From assembly GCF_000377205.1 (NCBI RefSeq), contig NZ_KB897907.1, forward strand, positions 1 to 64,000: a DNA stretch of 64,000 nt. The letters are read 5' to 3'. The notes under the pieces are model-generated. The model was not told the origin of the DNA and did no database searches. It saw only the letters and a list, made by a program, of their open reading frames with translations. Every line of letters begins with the position of its first letter. Positions within the stretch are counted from its first letter, which is position 1. Below, in pieces: positions 44,216-54,096 of this stretch. A program made the position numbers and the translations under genes. This DNA is from Thioalkalivibrio sp. ALJ3 (GTDB lineage Bacteria; Pseudomonadota; Gammaproteobacteria; Ectothiorhodospirales; Ectothiorhodospiraceae).

Positions 44216-46111
44216 GTGTTTGGCAGGTTTCGCAAGCGGCAGCAGCAGGAGGCCCCGGAGGCGGCGAGCCCGAGTCAGGAGCATGTGCTGATCGAGGCGG
44301 CCGGGCGCAGCCGGATCACCGAGGTCGCGGCCAGTGCGCGCAAGGTGCCCTGGTCGCTGAACATGCTGCAGCTGTTGTGGGCCGCAGGTCCGGTGACCTT
44401 CCTCGCCATGCAGGGGGGTTACTTCCTGGGCTTCGGCCACGCCGCTCCCGCTCAGAATTTTATCTTCTTTGCCGTCTACACCCTGTTGTTCGGGGTGATT
44501 GGTCTGCTGGCGCGTTTCATTGCCGATGCCACGCGTGGCAAGCGTCAGGAGCGTTCGCGCGAGCAGTTGCGCAACACGATCGACCTGTTACCGGATTTGC
44601 TTTTCGTTACGCGTGATCTCGCGATGGCCGAGATGGCCCCGGACATGCGACGACGCAAGGCGGCCGAGGTGTTGCTGCACGAGGTGGACATCTCGCCGGA
44701 AGGGGTCGCGGTCGCGGTGCGCGAGATGACCGGTGATACCAGCCTTGCATCAGCCGCGGAGCAGATCGAGATCTACCGTCGGCTGGGGCTGCGCTCGCGC
44801 GTGGCCGATCTGGTCGATGCAACCGTGGATGCACGGCTGGCCGCGCTGGAAAAACTGCACCATGATGCCCCCGAACTGGCGGATCCGTTACGTGACCGCC
44901 TGCAGGGTCTTGCGCCAACCCGCGAGGATGGCGTGCGACGAATCGAACAGTTTCTGGATCGCCTGTTCTCGGCGGCGGATTCGGACGACCTGACCCGCTG
45001 TACGCTGGAAGATGCACAGGCCGTGTTCGTGCTCGCCTTTGAGCTGGTCAATGGGCGGCAGATCCGCCGGCTGAGTTTCGAGTGGTCGGGAGGTTGGCGG
45101 CTCGGTAATGCACTGGACCGGCTTGAGCACCAGGGCAATCGCTTCCGTGTTGCGCAGGCTGCAGTGGTTAGCCGGCTACGGTCGCTGGCAACCTTGCTGG
45201 CGCAACATCCGGTGAGCACACTGGACCCGCAGGTGCTGCGCGAGCCAACCCTCGAGATGGGGCGTGAAGTACTGCGGACCCTGCTGCAGCTGGAGCAGTC
45301 TCGTCCGCCTGTGCATTCGCCGGAAGGCCGACTGCTGGGGCGTGCACTGCGTTACGTCGAGGGCCTGCGTGCGGCACGTGACCAACTCATTCAGGCCCAG
45401 AGCCGTTACGCCACCGCAGTTGAACGCTGGGAGGCATTACGGCGCAAGGAGGTCGAGAAGAAGGGTCAGAAGAGCTGGTTCAAGCGCAGCGCACGGGGCA
45501 TCCGGGTCAGCGAAGAAGTGATTGAACTTACGGACGACCAGAAGCTGCGCCTTGCCGATCGTTTCTGCGAGTACCTGTCGGAACTCGGCATCCAGCGCGA
45601 GGGCGACCTGTTCAAGCTTGCGGGGCACCCCCTGGAGGAGGAAGCTGCCAAGCGGATCGGTATCCAGCTGGCATTGATTCTGGAGCCGTTGGTGGATCTG
45701 ACCAATCCCAGTATTCAGCGAGCGATCTATGCGAATCCGGCGGCCTATCTGGGTGGGCTTTATGTCGGCATGAGTGCGGATGCCAAGGCAGGTTTGGGTT
45801 CGGCGATGGTACGCCTGGTGCGCCAGGACCTGGGGCGCACGGCGGAGTGGCTGGCACTGCGCTTGACACGCATCTACTACCTGCCGTTGTCCGACTCCAT
45901 GCGCGAATTTCTGGTTCAAAAATATGGCGCCAATCCGGAGCGCCTGGAGATGCTGGCGGCGCACCCGGTGGAGGAGGGCGCACAGACGCCGCCGGTGGCA
46001 TTGCGTGCCGAGCGCTCACCAGAGTTCGATGCCATGTTGCAGGACAAGGCCTGGGGTCGGCTGCTCAAGCGTGGAGCGCGTTATCTGCAGGCGGATGCGC
46101 AGCACTCCTGA
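44216..46111 (+). CDS. Unknown membrane protein (631 aa)
   Basis: Not recognised. Two hydrophobic helices near residues 50-72 and 81-103 follow a basic N-terminus. The remaining 520 residues are soluble, alpha-helical and rich in Leu, Arg and Glu, without obvious repeats or catalytic motifs. Conserved-looking parts are RRKAAEVLLHEVDISPEGVA and DQKLRLADRFCEYLSELGIQ. The GTG at 44216 gives MFGRFRKRQQQ; no strong RBS is visible. It may be a membrane-anchored cytoplasmic scaffold. Gene ends before the B12 riboswitch. Confidence 0.7.
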   Translation: MFGRFRKRQQQEAPEAASPSQEHVLIEAAGRSRITEVAASARKVPWSLNMLQLLWAAGPVTFLAMQGGYFLGFGHAAPAQNFIFFAVYTLLFGVIGLLARFIADATRGKRQERSREQLRNTIDLLPDLLFVTRDLAMAEMAPDMRRRKAAEVLLHEVDISPEGVAVAVREMTGDTSLASAAEQIEIYRRLGLRSRVADLVDATVDARLAALEKLHHDAPELADPLRDRLQGLAPTREDGVRRIEQFLDRLFSAADSDDLTRCTLEDAQAVFVLAFELVNGRQIRRLSFEWSGGWRLGNALDRLEHQGNRFRVAQAAVVSRLRSLATLLAQHPVSTLDPQVLREPTLEMGREVLRTLLQLEQSRPPVHSPEGRLLGRALRYVEGLRAARDQLIQAQSRYATAVERWEALRRKEVEKKGQKSWFKRSARGIRVSEEVIELTDDQKLRLADRFCEYLSELGIQREGDLFKLAGHPLEEEAAKRIGIQLALILEPLVDLTNPSIQRAIYANPAAYLGGLYVGMSADAKAGLGSAMVRLVRQDLGRTAEWLALRLTRIYYLPLSDSMREFLVQKYGANPERLEMLAAHPVEEGAQTPPVALRAERSPEFDAMLQDKAWGRLLKRGARYLQADAQHS

Positions 46112-46174
46112 CGCGGGGCCACGTTGCGGGCCTGGCAATTTCTTGACCAATTGTGTAGGCTTTCGTGCGTTTTC

Positions 46175-46392
46175 TGGTGCCCGCCGGCGTGTCTCGCCGG
46201 AGGTTAAACGGGAAGATCGGTGAGTCCGCCCACGGCTGTGGGTGACTCGGGACGAATCCGACGCTGCCCCCGCAACGGTGATCGAGCGAGAGGCCCTGAT
46301 GGCCTCTGATGGTCGCGGCATACGCCACTGAACGGAATCGTTCGGGAAGGCGCCGCACCGGAACGTTCGTCAGCCCGGAGACCGGCCAGGGA
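46175..46392 (+). promoter_or_regulatory. Cobalamin (B12) riboswitch
   Basis: All core blocks are present in order: GGTGCCCGCCGGCG and AGGTTAAACGGGAA (P1-P3 side), the CTGCCCCCGCAACGGTGATC block at 46264-46283, GCCACTG at 46324-46330, and the B12 box AGCCCGGAGACCGGCC at 46372-46387. The aptamer lies about 155 bp before btuB and should lower its expression when adenosylcobalamin is plentiful. The rest of the 434-bp gap, including 46393-46545, holds the expression platform and no gene. Confidence 0.95.
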
Positions 46393-46545
46393 ATGATCGC
46401 GCGGCATGCGGCGGGCATGCGAGGCGGATGGTCGGCCCGGCCGCTAGTCGGTTGTTGCCGGTCTCCCCCGTGTTTGTCTCCCCCTGTCTGCGTGGTCCCG
46501 ACGAATTTACGGCGTGCGGGCGGCTCGCCGGGAGACACGGACGAC

Positions 46546-48363
46546 ATGAAACGCACAGCACTTTCCACGGCCATCCTGCTGGCCACGACTCCGCTTCTGG
46601 CCGAGACACCGGACTCCGATTCCGAAGCGCACACCCTCGATGTGGTTCAGGTCACGGCCGCGCGTATCGCGCAGACGGTCGACGAGGCCCTGTCCTCGGT
46701 CACCGTCATCGACCGCGAAGAGATCGAGCGCCTGCAGCCGCAGCAGTTCACCGACCTGCTGGAAGGCCGCGCCGGGATCGAGACCTCCCAGAACAGTGCC
46801 TTCGGCAAGACCACCTCGGTCCACACGCGTGGCACCAGTTCCGACCACACCCTGCTCCTGATCGACGGGGTGCGCATGGGGTCGGCCACCAGCGGCGGGG
46901 CAAGCTGGCAGTTCCTGCCGCCGGAGGAGATCGAGCGCGTGGAGATCGTCCGCGGGCCGCGTACCAGCATCTACGGCTCCGATGCCATTGGCGGCGTGGT
47001 GCAGGTCTTTACCCGCGAGGGCAAGAAGGGACCGCCAAGGGTGAACGCGTTTGTCGGGGGCGGCAGCTTCAACACCTGGGAAACGGGTGTGGGTGTCGCC
47101 GGCAGAACCGAGAACACCAACTACAGCTTCTCGCTCAGCCACTTCGAGACCGACGGCATCAACGTCCAGGATGACGTTGGCGATGACGACCGTGACGGCT
47201 ACGACAACACCTCGCTCGCGACCAAGGTGACCCACCGTCTGGACAACGGTGCGGAGGTCTTCGGGAATATGTTGTATTCGGAAGGTTCAACCGAGTTCGA
47301 TACCGATTCCCAGTTCTCGCCGGACTCCTCGGACTTTGTGCATGCGGCCTTGCGGGCTGGCTTCCGTATTCCGGTTACGCGGCAGTGGCAGACGGAACTG
47401 TCGGTTGGCCACAGCCGTGACGAGTCGGAGAATTTTCTCGACGGCGAATTCTTTTCCCAGTTCGATACACGTCGCGACATGATCGACTGGCGCAACGATA
47501 TCGATTTCGGGGATCGCGTTTACCTCGTGACTGGTATTGATGCGCACGAGGACCGCGTCGAGAGCGACACCGATTACGATGAAGGTTCGCGTTACAACGT
47601 TGGAGCGTACTCCGTGGTGCAGGTGGATCTTGGGCGCCACGATCTCGAAGGCAGCCTGCGCTACGACGACAACGAGCAGTTCGGGGACAAGACGACCGGT
47701 CAGGTCGCATGGGGCATGCAGGCCTCGGAAACGGTTCGGTTGCGGGCTTCCTACGGCACGGCGTTCAAGGCACCTACGTTCAATGATCTCTACTTCCCGG
47801 GGTTCGGAAACCCCGATCTTGATCCGGAGACCTCCCGCACGTTTGAGTTCGGCGCCCGCTACACCAGCGGGCCGTACTATGCCGATGCCGCCATCTTCCA
47901 GACCGATCTCGACCAGATGATCACCTTCGATCCCATCGCATTTCGGGCAGAAAACGTGGACGAGGCCCGGATTCGCGGCGTCGAACTGGAAGGGGGTTAC
48001 GACGGAGCCCAATGGGTCTCTCGCGCCTCCCTGACCTTCCTGGATGCCGAAGACCGGGAGACTGGAAACGAACTGCGTCGCCGCTCGCCCGTCACGGCGC
48101 GCGTGGATCTGGATCGCCAGTTCCAGCGTTTCTCCATGGGGAGCTCGGTCATCGCCAAGAGCCGTGCCTACAATGATCGCGACAATGAGGAACGGCTTGC
48201 CGGGTACGGACTGTTGAACCTGCGTGCGAGCTATCAGATTGCGCCGGAATGGCAGATTCAGGCGACGGTCAATAACGTGTTCGACAAGGACTACGAGACG
48301 GCTCGCGGTTATAACCAGCCGGGGCGGGCGGCGTTCGTGAAGCTGCGCTACCAGCAGAGGTGA
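46546..48363 (+). CDS. btuB: TonB-dependent vitamin B12 receptor
   Basis: A 605-aa outer-membrane receptor. Signal peptide (ALSTAILLATTPLLAET), TonB box DVVQVTA near residue 30, plug domain with VTVIDREEIERLQPQQFTDLL and IYGSDAIGGVVQVFTREG, then a 22-strand barrel ending YQQR. Length and plug match BtuB. Control by the upstream riboswitch supports cobalamin or cobinamide as ligand. Frames opening inside the riboswitch were not used. The adenosyltransferase gene begins 3 bp after the stop. Confidence 0.93.
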   Translation: MKRTALSTAILLATTPLLAETPDSDSEAHTLDVVQVTAARIAQTVDEALSSVTVIDREEIERLQPQQFTDLLEGRAGIETSQNSAFGKTTSVHTRGTSSDHTLLLIDGVRMGSATSGGASWQFLPPEEIERVEIVRGPRTSIYGSDAIGGVVQVFTREGKKGPPRVNAFVGGGSFNTWETGVGVAGRTENTNYSFSLSHFETDGINVQDDVGDDDRDGYDNTSLATKVTHRLDNGAEVFGNMLYSEGSTEFDTDSQFSPDSSDFVHAALRAGFRIPVTRQWQTELSVGHSRDESENFLDGEFFSQFDTRRDMIDWRNDIDFGDRVYLVTGIDAHEDRVESDTDYDEGSRYNVGAYSVVQVDLGRHDLEGSLRYDDNEQFGDKTTGQVAWGMQASETVRLRASYGTAFKAPTFNDLYFPGFGNPDLDPETSRTFEFGARYTSGPYYADAAIFQTDLDQMITFDPIAFRAENVDEARIRGVELEGGYDGAQWVSRASLTFLDAEDRETGNELRRRSPVTARVDLDRQFQRFSMGSSVIAKSRAYNDRDNEERLAGYGLLNLRASYQIAPEWQIQATVNNVFDKDYETARGYNQPGRAAFVKLRYQQR

Positions 48364-48366
48364 TGC

Positions 48367-48921
48367 ATGGGTAATCGACTGTCGAAGATTGCGACCCGTA
48401 CGGGTGACGAAGGCCGGACCGGCCTGGGCGATGGCTCGCGGGTGGACAAGGACAGCCACCGCGTCGAGGCGTTTGGCGACGTGGACGAGCTGAACAGTGT
48501 CGTGGGCCGGGTGCTGGTCCACGATCTCCCGGAAGAGGTTCGGCGCGTGCTGGCTCTGGTTCAGCACGAGCTGTTCGACCTGGGGGCGGAGCTGGCAGTG
48601 CCGGGGCATCAGGCACTGCCGGATGCCTCTGTGGAGCGGCTCGATGTGGAGCTGGAAAGCTTCAACGCCGAGTTGCCGCCGCTCGAAGAGTTCATCCTGC
48701 CGGGCGGTGGCCCGGCCACGGCCGACTGCCACATCGCCCGTACGGTCTGCCGGCGCGCGGAACGTCGTCTGGTGGCGGTGAATCACCATGAGACGCTGCG
48801 GCCAAGCTCGCTGGCCTACATCAATCGCCTGTCGGATCTTCTGTTCGTGCTCTGCCGTGTCCTTGCGCGTCACGAGAACGGTGCGGAAGTCCTCTGGCAG
48901 CCGGCCAACAAGCGCGGCTGA
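48367..48921 (+). CDS. pduO: ATP:cob(I)alamin adenosyltransferase, PduO type
   Basis: A 184-aa enzyme that adenosylates cob(I)alamin. It shows the N-terminal ATP loop ATRTGDEGRTGLGDGSRVDK, EAFGDVDELNS, FILPGGGPATADCHIARTVC and RRAERRLV. This fold is unrelated to the CobO/CobA-type enzyme encoded at 54433, so the locus has two adenosyltransferases. With btuB it probably handles imported corrinoid. It is translationally close to btuB (3 bp). Confidence 0.93.
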   Translation: MGNRLSKIATRTGDEGRTGLGDGSRVDKDSHRVEAFGDVDELNSVVGRVLVHDLPEEVRRVLALVQHELFDLGAELAVPGHQALPDASVERLDVELESFNAELPPLEEFILPGGGPATADCHIARTVCRRAERRLVAVNHHETLRPSSLAYINRLSDLLFVLCRVLARHENGAEVLWQPANKRG

Positions 48922-49045
48922 GACCGCCCGCGTCTGCCGGTTTTCGGGTGCCGTTTCCACGGCACCCTCCTGCGCATAACTGACTGGCGACGCCACCATT
49001 GCACCGGTCGCGTCGCCCCATCGGATTTTCTTCGGGGTTCATCGC

Positions 49046-52000
49046 ATGTCCTTCTGGAAACGCAGCCTGGTTTTGCTGATCGTCATACTGTGGAGCGCGC
49101 CCGCCTGGGCAGGACCCCAGATCGTCGGCATCGTCTCCGAGCGCTCGGCCCCCGAGGTAGCCGCCGGTGCGCATCGATTCCTGGAGGCCGTGCCGGATGC
49201 CGAGGTGGTGCTGCGCACGCCGGAGCAGTTGGCGGACAAGTCGGACTCGTCAATCCAGGCGCTGTGGCGCGATGCCGACGCGGTGCTCGTGGCAGCGGTG
49301 TTCGGGGACCAGGCCGGTCGTCTCGAACGTCTGCTGCGCGAAGAGCCACCGGCCGAGTCAGCGCCGATCCTCGCGATCAACAGCGAACGGCGCCTGACCG
49401 CGTTGTCCCGCATCGATGGCCAGGTGGTGCTGGAGGAACTGGACGAGGAGGCCCGGACCGAACTGACCGAGAACCCTGAAGCGGGCGAGGATCCGCGCGA
49501 GCACCTGGCCAGGCAGCAGGAGCGCTTCTCAAACCAGGCCGACTGGCTGACCGGACGTGCGTTCTATCAGGGCCGCACACCGGAGAACATGGAGGGCATG
49601 ATGCGCTGGCTGGCCGCTCGGGGCGGGCACTCGATCGAGGTGCCGGAACCGGATCCGCGCGAGACCATCCGCTATTACCGGGATGGCCAGTCGGTGGCCG
49701 ACCCGGAGGATCTTGGCCTGGATGCCAGGCCGGCCGTGGTCGTGCTGGACCTGGATACCGGTGACCGTCCCGGTGACCGCGAGCTGATGGATGCGACCTG
49801 CGAGGCGCTTGAGGCCCGGGATATCCAGTGCTTCGCGGTACTCGCGCGCTGGGGTGGGGCCAGTCGCGAGGCGGTCGAGAATCTCGCGGCATCGGCGGCA
49901 CCCGCCGAACTGAGCGGGATCGTCAGCCTGCAGGACTTCGTTGTGGGCGGCGGTGGCAATCGCGAGGCGGTGGCCGAGGCCTTCGCCGAGCTGGATGTCC
50001 CGGTGGTCAAGGGGATTCGTCTGGCGGACGTGAGCGAGACCGAGTGGCGGCTCTCGCACGAGGGCATCCCCTGGGACAAGGTCCACTATCACGTGGCCAT
50101 GCCGGAATTGCAGGGCGCCAGCCAGCCGATGGTGCTGGCGACCGCGGGCGAGCCCACGCAGGACGAACGCACCGGTGTGCAGCTGGCCCTGCCCGAGCCG
50201 GTGGGCGAGCGGGTGGAGGCCCTGGCCGACCGGATGCAGCGCTGGGACCGGCTGCGCCAGCTGGACAACGCCGACAAGCGGGTCGCGGTCGTCTACTACA
50301 ACCATCCGCCCGGTCGCCAGAACATTGGCGCCGACAAGCTGGACGTCCCGGAATCACTGCTGGAGATCCTGCAGCGGCTGGAGGCCGCCGGGTACGACCT
50401 CGGGGACAAGGTGCCGGAGGATGCCGAGGCCCTGCTGGACCTGATTCAGGACCGGGCGGTGAATCTGCCGGAACAGGCAGATGCGCTGGACGCGATCGCC
50501 GGCCGGGTCGCCTCGCTGGATCGCGATCAGTACCAGGCCTATTTCGACGGCTTGCCCGCCGCGGTGCAGGCAGAGCTGGTCGACGGACCGATCGGCTACC
50601 TGCAGGCGCGCCTGGAGGCGGCCAGGGACGCGGACAAGCACGAGCTGGCGGAAGCCGCGCTGGAAAGCGGTGTTGGCGATCTGCGGCATATGCTCGAGAG
50701 CTACCCGCACGATGTCCAGGAACGGGCGCTGGATCTGCTCGCCCAGTACGAGGCCGCCTGGGAGGCCACGCTGGCCGGTGAAGACGAACACGAATCCACC
50801 GAACAGCTGCGCAAGGCCCTGGTGCGTACAGGGATTCCGGGGCTGACCGGATGGGGCGAGCCGCCGGGCGAGGCCATGACGCGCGACGGCGAGATGCTCT
50901 TCCCGGGTATCGAGTTCGGCAACGTGTTCATCGGCCCGCAGCCGCCGCGCGGATGGGAGGTCAGCGAGCGCTTGCTGCATGCGAACACGACCTTCCCGCC
51001 GACTCACCAGTACGCCGGTTTCTATCACTGGATTCGGGATTATTTCGAGGCGGATGCGCTGGTCTATGTCGGCCGCCATTCCACCCGCGAGTTCCTCCCG
51101 CGCCGGCGTGCGGGGCTGGCACCGGACGACTACCCCGAGATCCTCGGTGGCGACCTGCCGATCATCTATCCCTACATCGTCGATGGCGTCGGCGAGGGCA
51201 TCCAGGCCAAGCGCCGCTCGATGGGCGTGATGATCAGCCACCTGACGCCGCCGCTGGCGGCCACCGAGCTCTACGACAGCCTGCTGGAACTGCGCCAGCT
51301 GGTGGAGACCTACGAGGCCGCGGCCCAGCCCGATGCGGCCACCCGCTCACGCGCCGCCCAGACCCTGCGCGAGCGTATCGACGAGCTGGGCCTGACGGAG
51401 ACCATCGAACGCGAACTGGCGCGGGGCCATCACCATAACGGCGACGACGACGGAGATGGGCACCACGATGACCACTCCGACGGGCATGACCAGGACGATG
51501 GCCATGGACATGACGATCATGGCACCGACGATGATCATGGGGATGACCACGGGCACGACCACGGGCACGGTGACACTCCGCTCGCGGAGATGGATGAAGA
51601 GCTGCTGGTGCACGAGATCGGCCACTACCTGACCGACATGCAGGAGGACCAGATGCCGCTGGGTCTGCATGTGTTCGGTCGCGACTGGTCGGACGAAGCC
51701 GTGGACACCATGCTCGAGTCGATGGCCGGTGACGGCGAGGCCGGTGACGACTGGGACGCCAGGCTGCGGGGTTCGCCCGCCAGTGAACGCGCCCATCTGC
51801 TGGCCGCCCTGGAGGGTCGGTTCGTGCCACCGGGTCAGGGCAACGATCCGATCCGCACGCCGGATGTACTGCCCACTGGGACAAACTTCCATGCCCTGTC
51901 GGCGGACCTGGTGCCAACACGAATCGCTTGGGGCATCGGTCAGGAACTCGCCGCGGATGCCCGCGAGCACGGTGATCCGGAAGCGGATGGCAGCGAGGCC

Positions 52001-53515
52001 ATCATCCTCTGGGCCTCCGACACCGTGCGTGACGAGGGGGTGATGATCGCCTTCGGCATGGACATGCTGGGTATTCGTCCGGCCTGGAACAGTCGCGGCA
52101 TCGTCCAGGGTCTGGAACGCATGGACCTTGATGAAGCCGAACGCGACCGCCGTCGCGATGCCCTGTTTACTACCTCCGGTCTGTTTCGCGACCTCTACGA
52201 GGACCAGCTCGTGTGGCTGGACCGGGCCGCACGGCTGGCGCTGGATGGCGCCTCGCAGACCATCCTCGAGGAGCACCCGGAACTGGAAGAGGCCCTGGAA
52301 GCGGCCCTGGCTCCGCTGGCGGAGGATCTGCGCGACCCCGGCGACGAGGCGTTGGCGCGTAATGATGTCGCCGCGCAGTGGGTGGAGGACACCGAGGCCC
52401 TGCGCGCGGCGGGGCTGGACGGTGCTTCCGCCGGGGAGCAGGCCGCGCTGCGCGTGTTCGGCACCGCACCGGGGGCGTACGGCGCCGGGGTCAACCGCCT
52501 GGCGGACCGTTCCGGTGCCTGGGAGGATCGCGCCGAACTGGGCGCGGCCTACCTGCGCCGCATGGGGCATGCCTACGGCACGACTGCATCCGGAGATGCG
52601 GCACACGAGGCGTTCGAGTCGCGCGTGGCCGGGGTCGGGCGCACCTATCTGGGGCGCGCCTCGCACCTGTACGGGCTGCTGGACAACGACGACGGCTTCG
52701 ATTTCCAGGGCGGGCTCTCCACTGCCGTGGAAAGCCTGCGCGGCGAGGTGCCGGACAACCGCGTGCTGCAGCATGCCGACCCGGACAACCCGCAGGTGGA
52801 GACGCTGGGGCGCGCGCTGATGCGCGAACTGCAGGGGCAGAACCTGAACCCGCAGTGGATCGAACCGTTGATGGATCACGGCTATGCCGGGGCCCGCACC
52901 ATGGCCCGCGACTTCGTCGACAACCTGTGGGGCTGGCAGGCCACCAACCCCGAGATCGTGCGCTCCTGGGTCTGGGAAGAGGTGCACGACATCTACCTGC
53001 AGGACCGGCACGGACTGGGCGTGGACGAATTTCTCGCCGACGGCCACAACGTGCATGTGAAGACCCACCTGCAGGCCGTGCATCTGGTGGCTGCCAGCCG
53101 CGGGTTCTGGGAGGCCGAGCCGGAGGTACTGGACGCCCTGTCCGAACGCTTCGCCGAACTGGTTGCGGAACACGGCCTGCCGGGCAGCGGGCACACACGC
53201 CCCGACCACCCGATGCTGGACGAGGTGGCCGAACGCCTGGAGGACCCCGAACTGCGCGAGGCCTTCGAGGCCGTGCGCGCGTCCGCGCAGATCGATCGCG
53301 CACAGGCGGAGGCCGACCCCAGTCGTGTCACGGAGATCCAGCCGCTGGAGGACCCGGACGCCCGGGAGATGCAGGAGCTGCCGGAAGCGGCCGAGGCCGA
53401 GAGTGGCCAGGAGACCGGCGACGAGGCGGCCGGCATGCCCTGGATTCCCTGGCTGGTCGCCGCCGCGCTGTTCCTGTTGCTGATCGGCGGTATCGCCGCA
53501 GGCCGCCGGCGATAG
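49046..53515 (+). CDS. cobN: Exported, membrane-anchored CobN-like chelatase subunit
   Basis: A 1489-aa protein of the CobN/magnesium-chelatase-H family. Unlike cytoplasmic CobN it has a signal peptide (LVLLIVILWSAPAWAGP, cut after AWA) and a C-terminal helix (IPWLVAAALFLLLIGGIAA) with an RRR end. The body is therefore predicted periplasmic. CobN-family stretches include HANTTFPPTHQYAGFYHWI, VYVGRHSTREFLP and SWVWEEVHDIYLQDRHG. A His/Asp-rich loop with 15 His lies at about residues 795-842. No cobS or cobT is adjacent. Whether it inserts, removes or only binds cobalt or tetrapyrroles is unknown. Confidence 0.9.
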   Translation: MSFWKRSLVLLIVILWSAPAWAGPQIVGIVSERSAPEVAAGAHRFLEAVPDAEVVLRTPEQLADKSDSSIQALWRDADAVLVAAVFGDQAGRLERLLREEPPAESAPILAINSERRLTALSRIDGQVVLEELDEEARTELTENPEAGEDPREHLARQQERFSNQADWLTGRAFYQGRTPENMEGMMRWLAARGGHSIEVPEPDPRETIRYYRDGQSVADPEDLGLDARPAVVVLDLDTGDRPGDRELMDATCEALEARDIQCFAVLARWGGASREAVENLAASAAPAELSGIVSLQDFVVGGGGNREAVAEAFAELDVPVVKGIRLADVSETEWRLSHEGIPWDKVHYHVAMPELQGASQPMVLATAGEPTQDERTGVQLALPEPVGERVEALADRMQRWDRLRQLDNADKRVAVVYYNHPPGRQNIGADKLDVPESLLEILQRLEAAGYDLGDKVPEDAEALLDLIQDRAVNLPEQADALDAIAGRVASLDRDQYQAYFDGLPAAVQAELVDGPIGYLQARLEAARDADKHELAEAALESGVGDLRHMLESYPHDVQERALDLLAQYEAAWEATLAGEDEHESTEQLRKALVRTGIPGLTGWGEPPGEAMTRDGEMLFPGIEFGNVFIGPQPPRGWEVSERLLHANTTFPPTHQYAGFYHWIRDYFEADALVYVGRHSTREFLPRRRAGLAPDDYPEILGGDLPIIYPYIVDGVGEGIQAKRRSMGVMISHLTPPLAATELYDSLLELRQLVETYEAAAQPDAATRSRAAQTLRERIDELGLTETIERELARGHHHNGDDDGDGHHDDHSDGHDQDDGHGHDDHGTDDDHGDDHGHDHGHGDTPLAEMDEELLVHEIGHYLTDMQEDQMPLGLHVFGRDWSDEAVDTMLESMAGDGEAGDDWDARLRGSPASERAHLLAALEGRFVPPGQGNDPIRTPDVLPTGTNFHALSADLVPTRIAWGIGQELAADAREHGDPEADGSEAIILWASDTVRDEGVMIAFGMDMLGIRPAWNSRGIVQGLERMDLDEAERDRRRDALFTTSGLFRDLYEDQLVWLDRAARLALDGASQTILEEHPELEEALEAALAPLAEDLRDPGDEALARNDVAAQWVEDTEALRAAGLDGASAGEQAALRVFGTAPGAYGAGVNRLADRSGAWEDRAELGAAYLRRMGHAYGTTASGDAAHEAFESRVAGVGRTYLGRASHLYGLLDNDDGFDFQGGLSTAVESLRGEVPDNRVLQHADPDNPQVETLGRALMRELQGQNLNPQWIEPLMDHGYAGARTMARDFVDNLWGWQATNPEIVRSWVWEEVHDIYLQDRHGLGVDEFLADGHNVHVKTHLQAVHLVAASRGFWEAEPEVLDALSERFAELVAEHGLPGSGHTRPDHPMLDEVAERLEDPELREAFEAVRASAQIDRAQAEADPSRVTEIQPLEDPDAREMQELPEAAEAESGQETGDEAAGMPWIPWLVAAALFLLLIGGIAAGRRR

Positions 53516-53535
53516 CCGCCGCTTGGGTATCTCCT

Positions 53536-53604
53536 GTAGGAGGCCAGCCCTCTGGCCGATGGGGTCTATCCGGCGGCCCATCGGCCAGGGGGCTGGCCTC
53601 CTAC
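53536..53604. repeat. Long inverted repeat (REP-like hairpin)
   Basis: Two 28-bp arms, 53536-53563 and 53577-53604, with one mismatch and a 13-nt loop. They begin GTAGGAGGCCAGCCCTCTGG and end CCAGGGGGCTGGCCTCCTAC. It lies between the CobN-like and ExbB-like genes. There is no U-tract, so it is more like a REP element or an mRNA-stabilising or attenuating hairpin than a terminator. Confidence 0.9.
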
Positions 53605-53652
53605 GCAAGAAATGCAGGAAGCGCCGAACAAAGGTTAGTGAGGTAAACGCGA

Positions 53653-54096
53653 ATGCCGTTCTCGATCACGATGGAACTGATGGACACCGTAGTGCGCTGG
53701 CTGCTGGAGCCGGTGATCGTCGGCCTGCTGGTGCTGGTGGCGGTCGCTGTCTGGGAGCTTGGGCTCGCACTGGGCGAACGCTCCGGCGGGGTGCGCCGGC
53801 TGGAGGCCACCGGTGACGCCGAGCGCCTGGCCTACCGCGCACGGCGCCGCATTGACCGCGCGGATCTGCTGGCACGCATCGGCCCGATGCTCGGGCTGAT
53901 GGGGACGCTGATCCCGCTGGGTCCAGGGCTGGCCGCGATGGGCCGGGGCGAACTGGAAATCCTCGCCCAGGCCGTTACGGTGGCGTTCAACACCACGGTG
54001 CTGGGGCTGCTGGTCGGCATCCTCGGCTTCCTGCTCGGACGCCTCCGGCGGCGCTGGTATGACGCCGCGATGGAGCGCCTGGAGGCGGCGGCATGA
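53653..54096 (+). CDS. MotA/TolQ/ExbB family proton channel protein
   Basis: A 147-aa short ExbB/TolQ-type protein with three membrane helices (about 12-36, 70-95, 103-130). The conserved GPMLGLMGTLIPLGPGLAAM and AVTVAFNTTVLGLLVGI carry the Thr and Pro typical of the proton path. It is smaller than ExbB (about 240 aa) and lacks the large cytoplasmic loop. It overlaps the DUF2149 gene by 4 bp, so the two probably form one energising complex for the CobN-like protein or BtuB. Confidence 0.9.
   Translation: MPFSITMELMDTVVRWLLEPVIVGLLVLVAVAVWELGLALGERSGGVRRLEATGDAERLAYRARRRIDRADLLARIGPMLGLMGTLIPLGPGLAAMGRGELEILAQAVTVAFNTTVLGLLVGILGFLLGRLRRRWYDAAMERLEAAA

Noticed and set aside
51347..53608. Open frame of about 750 codons antisense to the CobN-like gene
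   Set aside because: Same reason; no motif and no RBS, while the sense product is a clear CobN homologue.
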